Part shown: positions 9,985 through 16,047 of the stretch, in pieces
Layout of the letters: every line of letters starts with the position of its first letter
Numbering within the stretch: position 1 is the stretch's first letter
From: Zarea fungicola
Lineage: Eukaryota; Ascomycota; Sordariomycetes; Hypocreales; Cordycipitaceae
Direction of reading: 5' to 3'
Assembly: GCA_900169235.1 (NCBI GenBank)
Contig: FWCC01000651.1
Coordinates: forward strand, 1-16,047
Length of the DNA: 16,047 bases
Notes under the pieces: model-generated
Database searches by the model: none
Seen by the model: only the letters and a program-made list of their open reading frames with translations
Told to the model about the DNA's origin: nothing
Program-made: the position numbers and the translations under genes

Positions 9985-10021
9985 CTTGCCAGCTTTTCGC
10001 CTCGTATAAGAAGCTGGCAAG
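9985..10021. repeat. perfect 11-bp inverted repeat with 15-nt spacer around a TATA-like box
   Basis: CTTGCCAGCTT at 9985-9995 is the exact reverse complement of AAGCTGGCAAG at 10011-10021. The spacer contains GTATAAG (10004-10010). It lies just over 200 bp upstream of the ATG at 10227. It could form a hairpin if transcribed or be a dyad protein-binding site. Confidence 0.8.
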
Positions 10022-10226
10022 GCTGCGCCACTAGCACTCTGTCCAAATACGTCCCCCCCCCCACCTCCTGCTGCCTACTGAAACCGCTTCCTCTCCCATC
10101 GTCGATCTCTGCAACTCCAACACTTTCATAGAAACATTTTCTTTGTCTAGATATATCATCTTTATTTCTCCTTTTATTTCCAACGGTCCTCTTAACTGAC
10201 GGCATACCGCGAGAAGAATCAGAAGC
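10003..10226 (+). promoter_or_regulatory. probable core promoter and pyrimidine-rich leader of the 10227 gene
   Basis: A TATA-like TATAAG at 10005-10010 is followed by a run of ten C at 10053-10062 and CT-rich tracts through about 10190, a pattern typical of filamentous-fungal promoters and transcription start regions. No ATG occurs between the TATA-like box and 10227, so the leader is free of upstream start codons. The exact transcription start cannot be placed from sequence alone. Confidence 0.45.
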
Positions 10227-11434
10227 ATGTCTTCGCTTGGCGCCACTTTCCACCCGGTCTTCAGGCGCGCCGTTGAAGACGGCCCTGGCTCAATTAGCTA
10301 TGAGTTGCCTTCATGGTCCATCTGGGTCGTCCTCGCCGACCTGATCGTTTTTATTCCTCTCCTCTTCTTTGTAGGTGTTCCTTGGGCCTTTCTGCTGGAT
10401 GACTATTGTGGCAGACAAATTTAGCCCTTTCGCGATACTTCATTATGTGGCCCGCTTTCATTTGCTAATTATTATTATGCTCTTAGGTCGAGTACACTGT
10501 CAGCATCGTCTACCCAATCTACTCCATCGTCGAGGACGAGAACCCTCCCGCCTACGCTCCCCTCTCCGCTGACGAGGAATATGGTGAACACGATGCTGCT
10601 GGTCGCGAGGCGCGCCCGACAGGCGGCGCCCCCAAGACAGTCACCTCGTCCATCCGCGCCGTCACCCGCCTCCTCTACGCCGTTGCTGGTTTCAAGGGCT
10701 TTTTCCGCGGCATTCTCTTCCAGCTCATTCAGCTTATCATGACGTCTATTCTCGTCCAAATCTTCACCCAGGCCATTAGCACCTACTTTACTCCGATTGC
10801 CACCCTCCTCGCCTCCCTCACCCTCGTCCAGTTCTCCACCGCCTGGGTGCACATCGTCATTACCCACCCTGTGCCCATCTCCCACTTCCGCCGCCTACCC
10901 TCGTTCAAGCGTGCCTTTGACGCTACTTGGCGGCCCGTCCTCCTCAACTGGGTCGCAGTCGAGATTGTTCGCTGGGTCCCTACCTTGCTCTTTTATGTAC
11001 TTCGTGTTACCGTACCAGAGTTCAAGGATGGCGGCAGAACTGATGTAAGCGACGTCAGAGTGGCCGACTTGATAAAGCTGGTGGTGGTTGCCGTCGTCTA
11101 TACGTTTGTTTCCATTGCTCTTGTCATTCCCTCGCACGTCATCCTGGTCCGTGTCCAGGCTTCGCTCTTGCCTGTAGAAGACGATGCCATTATTCCCTTT
11201 GACCGCTCTTTCCAGGGCAAGCTCGAGCCTGCAGTCGCTGGCGGCAGAGGTTATGCTACTATTTCGGAAGCCTGGTCTACCTTTAGCCGTGCCGGCTGGC
11301 GCCGTCTCATCACCCTCTACATCAAGGCTTTCCTCCTCACGCTTGGAGCCTATGCTCTCATTGTCGCCGTTGCTGTCCCTGAGTTCCTTCTCCTCGTGCA
11401 AAAGTCCAAGGTGGATGACGGCAGTGAGCTCTAA
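10227..11434 (+). CDS. conserved fungal multi-pass membrane protein of unknown function
   Basis: Two exons (10227-10370, 10487-11434) give 363 aa. The 116-nt phase-0 intron has donor GTAGGT, branch TGCTAAT and acceptor CTTAG. The alternative donor four bases later breaks the frame. The N-terminus reads ISYELPSWSIWVVLADL into a first hydrophobic segment (about 30-48), followed by VEYTVSIVYPIYSIVEDENPPAY. Further hydrophobic segments lie at about 120-140, 150-173, 197-222, 243-269 and 322-352. Between them is a distinctive conserved-looking stretch SHVILVRVQASLLP...IIPFDRSF (about 264-289). I recall similar proteins in many Sordariomycetes, some carrying the label 'ubiquitin carrier/conjugating protein'. 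No UBC fold or catalytic Cys-containing motif is visible here, so I would not use that name. An endomembrane location is inferred from the hydrophobic segments; the function is unknown. Confidence 0.85.
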
Positions 11435-12268
11435 TTTACACATAAATAGCCACCAGAACATGACGGAGATTGTCTCATTGCACAAAGGTTAATTGGATCG
11501 TATCAATATCTCTACACCTTGTATCTCTTTGCTCTTTTTATCATATAACTGTCTAGTACACTCACGTCTTATAGCAACACAAATGTCAATTTGTTGGTTG
11601 TATTTCTTTTTCCGTTCTCACATACTTATTTCGTTGCCGCTTTGCAAATACTCTAATACGTGAAGTTTATCTTGCCATCACAAGAGGTTTCCTATTCGGC
11701 ATCTCTTTTGCATCACAACACTGCGAAAAGCAATTCGTCTGTCCCGCAGAGAAGGAAAATAGCTGATCAAGGGGAAGACAAAAAAAAAGTAAGGAAAAAA
11801 AGGTATATATGTATAGAAAAGGGTTGAATGTTATGATAAAAACTGTAAGAAAAAAAATTGAGCATTGTTCACATCCGGGTTGAGGAATATCTACCCTCGG
11901 GTATGATGTATTCTAGCCATAATCTAAAGTGACATGGGAAGGGAACTTCCTTGAAAGATTTGATTGTTCCTGTTCTTGTTGGGGGTGGGAGCGTGATTGA
12001 CGCTGTGTGTGAATGGATGGATGGATGAAGAAAGAAGACCTGTAACCAGACAGCCGCTGTCAAACCATTATTAAAGAAAACAAGAAGAAAATAAAGAGAT
12101 GAGAAGAGAAAGGAAAACGTCATCATTTCCCTTTCTTTTATTCGTCGTGACGCCATCTTTGTACAAAACATAAATTCCAAGGGGCTGTTTCATCATTTCG
12201 TCGTTGCTCTGTTTTTATGTTTCATTCCTTTTTTCGGTCTTTTCCAGTCTTTGGAGCCTGTCTGCCCT
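11435..12268. other. convergent intergenic region with A/T- and purine-rich tracts
   Basis: This 834-bp stretch between two converging stop codons has no supported gene. It contains A-rich runs (about 11779-11815, 11850-11860), a short imperfect ATGG repeat near 12013-12027, and a 45-nt nearly pure purine tract at 12073-12117. On the minus strand that tract is a pyrimidine tract in the probable 3' untranslated region of the kinesin gene. The one longer minus-strand frame here has no recognisable motif. Confidence 0.55.
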
Positions 12269-15213
12269 TTACGACTTGTTAAAGAACCAGCTTCCACGCT
12301 TATTGTTGGCAGGACCGTCGGTTTGCTGAATGTTCTGAATCGTCGGCACAACGGGACCGTCGCCGCCACCACCACGGAGGGGCTTGGCGATGCGGCTACC
12401 AGCGTTGGCGAAGCTGAAGCCGCCACCACCTGGGGAGCCGAGACCTCGCGTACTGCCAGCCTTTGCTGCTTCGAGACGCTCCTTGACTGAAGCGAGCTGT
12501 ACCTCGAATCTAGTTTGAGAAGAGAAGGCATTGTTAGCAATGTGGGCTACCGTTTTAAGGAGGGGAGGGTTTGCGACATACTTGTGATTGGCAGCAGCCA
12601 TCTTTTCTTGGCTGTCTTGCAAGAGGCTCTCGAGGCTCTGGATGCGTTCGTTGCGGGCAATCAACTTGCGCTCGGCAATGGCCACCTCCTTCTTCAGCGC
12701 AGAGTTTTGCTCAACCAGCTGACGCTGGACCTGCGTCAGCTGTTCGAGGTTTCGCTCAAGGAATGCCATCTTCTTCTGCTGGGCACGGTTGTTTGATGAG
12801 CGCAGCACATTGTTATACTGTTCGCGAGTCTCGTCAAGCGAAATCTCAAGTTCCACAACGCGCTCGCAGCGGTTCTGCAGGTCGCGCATCAGGCTCTTCT
12901 TCATAACATCGAACTCGGCAATCTGCTGCTGAACCGTCTTGCCGTTGGCCATGGGCGTGGCGACACCCGACTTGACACGCTGCTGGAGGTCTTCAATTAA
13001 CGTCTTCATCCTCACGTTCTCGGCGGCCTTTTGCGCAGCATCAGCCTTGAGGTTGTCGATGAGTTGGATCTCCGAGTTTTGTCGGCCGGCGAAGGCACTT
13101 TCGAGGCGGGCTTTGACTTCCTCAATATCGGCCGCGCTCAGGTTCTTAGTAAGAACATCCTCGTATTCTTGCTGGAGACCCTCCAGTCGGACTTCCAGCT
13201 CGTGCCGACGACGTGAGTCCATATCGCTAGCAGGCACGCTGTACATAGACAGCTCCGCTTGGCGAACAATCCCCTGCGTCTCCACGAGTTTTATCTTGAG
13301 TGCCTGGAACTCTTCGGGCGCGATGTTGTCACCGACTGTGCTAAGCCCGAGAAGAGTGTCGATGTGCTTAATGGCATCGGCGATGGACTTTTCATTTTCG
13401 CTGAAGACGTCGCCGCCAAGGTCGAAGCCGGCCATCATCTTGGCCATCTTCTCAGCCTTTCTCTTCTCCTTCTCGTCGAAGGCAACACCATTTTCCTTGG
13501 CACTCATCTTGGCGTCTAGGAGCTGCTGCTTAACATCATCGAGCTCTGTAGTGAGCTCTGAGTTGGCCTCTTTGAGCGCATCCATGGTAATTTGGGCTTC
13601 CTTGCTCTCAAAGTTTATGCGCTCAAGCTGCATCGTAAATTCATTGACCTCGGTGGTGAGTCGCTCATTTTCCTTGCCAGTCTTGGTGTCGTGCTCCTTG
13701 AGGAACGCGAGTTCCTCCTTAGTCTCACGTAAAAGCTTCTCGGCGGTGGCGGCATGGGATTCTCTCTCAGCAAGCTGGTCCTGGAGCTCATTCTCTCGGC
13801 GAAGAAACTCTTCACGCTCATCCTTTTCCAGAGATATTATGGGTGTACTGGCGCGTTCCGATGGAATTGGTGTCTCGGAGCGGTTCTCGGCAGAGAGTCG
13901 CGACGGCGTCGAGGGGCGCTGCGGTCTTGTCTCGGCTGGCTTCCTTGCCACAAGATCGGTGGAAGGGCCGACCCATTTCTCCTTGGGAACAGCCTCTCCT
14001 GAGCGCCATTGCTGAATTTCAGACTCGAGATTAGAGATGTACGACTCAAAATTGGTGACCTGGCCCTGCGCCTTCTTGAGGAGGGTCTTGAGCTCCGCAG
14101 GGCTAAGCTCGGCATTGACCTTGGCCTTGTTCTTGATGCTCTTTGCTCTAGTACCGAATCGCAGGGTTCCTAGCGTTTCCACGTCGTTGTAGCTGCTAGG
14201 AGAGCAGTTAATGATGAGGGTGGTGCGGCTGTTACCACCAAGGGACTCTTGCAGGATTCTCGTCAATTTCGAGTCTCGGTATGGAACGTGAGAAGATTTT
14301 CCGTCAGTGAGGGCATTGATGACCATGCCAAGAGCACTCAAACTCTTGTTGATCTTTTTGGCCTCCTCAAGGGTCTGGCCGCTGGCGCCAGTCTTCCCCA
14401 CCTTTTCGCTACCCGCCAAATCGACCAAGAATAGCTGACCGCTCTTCGCTGAGCCGGTCTCAACATTCTTTTGTGTGATGGTAATGACAAAAATGGAATG
14501 CGATCGCGACGATTCCTGGTTCATGTTTGTCGCAGCAACAGCACGTGCATTTCCACCTCGCCTCATGACTTCGTAGACTTCTTGAACGCTGGAGACATAA
14601 ATTTCCAGTAGGCCCTTGACATAAACACCGCGGTTCTTTTCCTCGTGCACGGGGAGGTTGTCGTTTTGGGGGGCCAGAAGATCTCGGATTCTCTCCATGT
14701 AGATTTCCATGTAGCTTACACGGACTGTGTATTCGATTGTGCTGGGGCTGGACATAATGCTGGCAAATATTTGCTCGACAATGCGGGGAATGACGCCACG
14801 ACCGGCGTCGTCGTCGATACTTGTGCCCATCATGGTGTACGACTTTCCTGCACCGGTTTGACCATATGCAAAGACTGTGCCATTGTATCCGTTGAGAATA
14901 TCGTCAACAGTCGGGCGAATCGAGAAATCGAAAATGTCTTGTTGCTGGCAGTCCATGTCGAAGACTCTGTCGAAAGTAAAGGAACCCTGGGCCTCCTTGG
15001 ACTACATGTGGGGGGCATTCGTTAGAATTATTTGGCCCAAAAAGACGCGCAAATCTCTGGCACTGAGACGAGGGATATCAAGATGTTACCTACATCAAGT
15101 GAGCAGGTGTCATCGCCTTGGAAGCTGACGATTGGCTTGCCCCCAGACTCGAGTTCGACTCGATTCTGGGGACGAAATCGCGCAACGACCTTGATGCTGT
15201 TTGCTGCAGACAT
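12269..15213 (-). CDS. kinA: conventional kinesin heavy chain (kinesin-1, NKIN/KinA type)
   Basis: Three exons read 15213-15094, 15001-12582 and 12509-12269, giving 926 aa, close to Neurospora NKIN. Intron 1 (92 nt, GTAGGT...GTAG, branch CTAAC) joins SLD to SKEAQGSFTFDRVF. Intron 2 (72 nt, GTATGT...CTAG, branch GCTAAC) joins NHK to FEVQL, splitting codon 847. It has no stop and is a multiple of three, so a naive ORF call includes 24 extra residues. The protein is a plus-end-directed ATP-driven microtubule motor that moves vesicles and supports hyphal tip growth (family knowledge). The motor domain (about 1-336) shows the P-loop GQTGAGKS (87-94), switch I NQESSRSH (201-208) and switch II DLAGSE (234-239). 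A Ser/Pro-rich hinge precedes coiled coils (about 434-850). The tail has RIAKPLR (886-892), corresponding to the autoinhibitory IAK motif. Fungal kinesin-1 works without light chains. Confidence 0.96.
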
Positions 15214-15667
15214 GTTAATAGCAGCTGGGCCAAGTTGTGGCCGTGAGGTGTGCGAAACAAAACTAGAGGTTCAAGGCAAATGTCGAAAAGGGGATTGTTG
15301 CTTTAAGTTGTGGCACGCGTGGAAGAGGAGCGCACTGTAGTGGATTGGAGAAGCGGGTACACAAACAAGTACGAACCCCCCAAAACACTATGCGGGCAAG
15401 CTGGCTGGTGGCGGATTATTAGGTGCGCTGGACCTTGATGCTGCTTTACTGCACTGCGGGACAGGCTGGAATAGGCACAACAGGCGGTCAAGGCCAGACT
15501 GCTGCGAGCTTGATGCTTCGAACTTTCAGAGAGAGAAGACAAATTGCAGACATCTACACATCCAAGATGGTTGCAAAGAAAATTGATTTCTCCAGTCGAC
15601 ACGCAGAATAATATCACAGATGTTATTAAAGGTCCAAGACGGTGAACAGTTACAGTTATTTTGTGTA

Positions 15668-15723
15668 GGTACCTGCCAAGTGCCCAGGTACCTGTGTAAC
15701 TAGGTAGCTACTTAGAGGTACCT
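15668..15723. repeat. cluster of three AGGTACCT palindromes
   Basis: The 8-bp palindrome AGGTACCT occurs exactly at 15668-15675, 15686-15693 and 15716-15723, with TAGGTAGCTA between the second and third. The first two copies also sit within a larger inverted repeat (GGTACCTG and CAGGTACC). This may be a binding-site cluster or the remnant of a dispersed intergenic repeat. Confidence 0.8.
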
Positions 15724-15978
15724 ACACTGTTACTAGCTCCAAAAATGCAAAACTAGGTAGTTACCACTTCGAAGACTGCCTCACGTTTCAGCCCAGTCCT
15801 CCGATTCAGTGCATGTACAGGTGCGGAGTTGGTTTCTGAGGCTCTATCGGAGCATTAGAGCCAACTAACTTCACTGCATCAATAATTGAGTTAATTCTCA
15901 GGCACGTATACCAAGGCACTACTTTATGCATTTGTAGCTTTTATCTTGCCGGAAGTACTCTTGCAGGTAAGGTCCCCA

Positions 15979-16001
15979 AGGTAGGTACTAACTACCTACC
16001 T
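15979..16001. repeat. 9-bp inverted repeat AGGTAGGTA / TACCTACCT with 5-nt loop
   Basis: The arms at 15979-15987 and 15993-16001 are exact reverse complements separated by CTAAC, and another TACC follows at 16001-16004. The element can fold into a small hairpin and shares its vocabulary with the AGGTACCT cluster about 260 bp away. Confidence 0.75.
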
Positions 16002-16047
16002 ACCTTTTAGTATTGTATTCGTACTTACAGTGGGTCAAAAGTAATTC

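Larger units (their letters stand above)
15214..16047. other. upstream region of the kinesin gene, rich in TACC/GGTA motifs
   Basis: No supported gene occurs in these 834 bp. The proximal part (15214 to about 15640) should contain the kinesin leader and promoter. The frames present are short and motif-free. The distal part holds the AGGTACCT cluster and the TACCTACC hairpin listed separately. Confidence 0.55.

Noticed and set aside
11869..12180. Minus-strand frame of 103 codons between the converging genes
   Set aside because: Low-complexity Phe/Leu- and Ser/Thr-rich translation from A/T-rich 3' DNA, no recognisable motif.
12939..14015. Plus-strand open frame of 358 codons opposite the kinesin coiled coil
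   Set aside because: It is antisense to strongly conserved coiled-coil coding sequence and gives Ser/Leu-rich translation with no domain, as expected for a shadow of such repeats.
15303..15617. Minus-strand frame of 104 codons upstream of the kinesin
   Set aside because: Ser-rich motif-free translation; most likely chance in leader or promoter DNA.

Overview
This window looks like an ordinary stretch of nuclear chromosome from a filamentous ascomycete (Pezizomycotina, probably Sordariomycetes). The grounds are short GT-AG introns of 56-116 nt with CTAAC/CTAAT-like branch points, acceptable Kozak contexts, CT-rich promoters, a kinesin-1 of the Neurospora/Aspergillus type, and AGGTACCT/TACCTACC-rich intergenic DNA of a kind common in this class. 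I cannot name the genus. No rRNA, tRNA, CRISPR array, transposase, prophage or secondary-metabolism core gene was seen.

Layout. Positions 1-895 are non-coding and hold a 9-bp tandem repeat. 896-4486 (+) is a large intronless membrane protein of the fungal 'putative ER transporter, 6TM' / aromatic-acid-exporter-like family (BRE4-like). Facing it is spt3 (4792-6253, -), the SAGA subunit, in three exons with a long 420-nt first intron. Next on the minus strand is ppm1 (6868-8000), the PP2A leucine carboxyl methyltransferase, in two exons with an RGG-rich N-terminus. Then comes an alpha/beta-hydrolase locus (8675 to about 9543, -) that keeps its catalytic residues but is split by a one-base frameshift and has no visible ATG. 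10227-11434 (+) is a two-exon, multi-pass membrane protein of a conserved but functionally obscure fungal family. 12269-15213 (-) is the conventional kinesin heavy chain (kinA type), three exons, 926 aa. 15214-16047 is its upstream region, rich in AGGTACCT and TACCTACC elements.

The genes are individually regulated housekeeping genes (transcription, phosphatase maturation, organelle transport, membrane proteins). They do not form an operon or a biosynthetic cluster, and I see no evidence of a new multi-gene system. The points worth checking are the broken hydrolase, a stop-free intron of 72 nt in the kinesin tail, a possible alternative first exon of spt3, a perfect 11-bp inverted repeat around a TATA-like box, and the GGTACC/AGGTACCT intergenic motif family.
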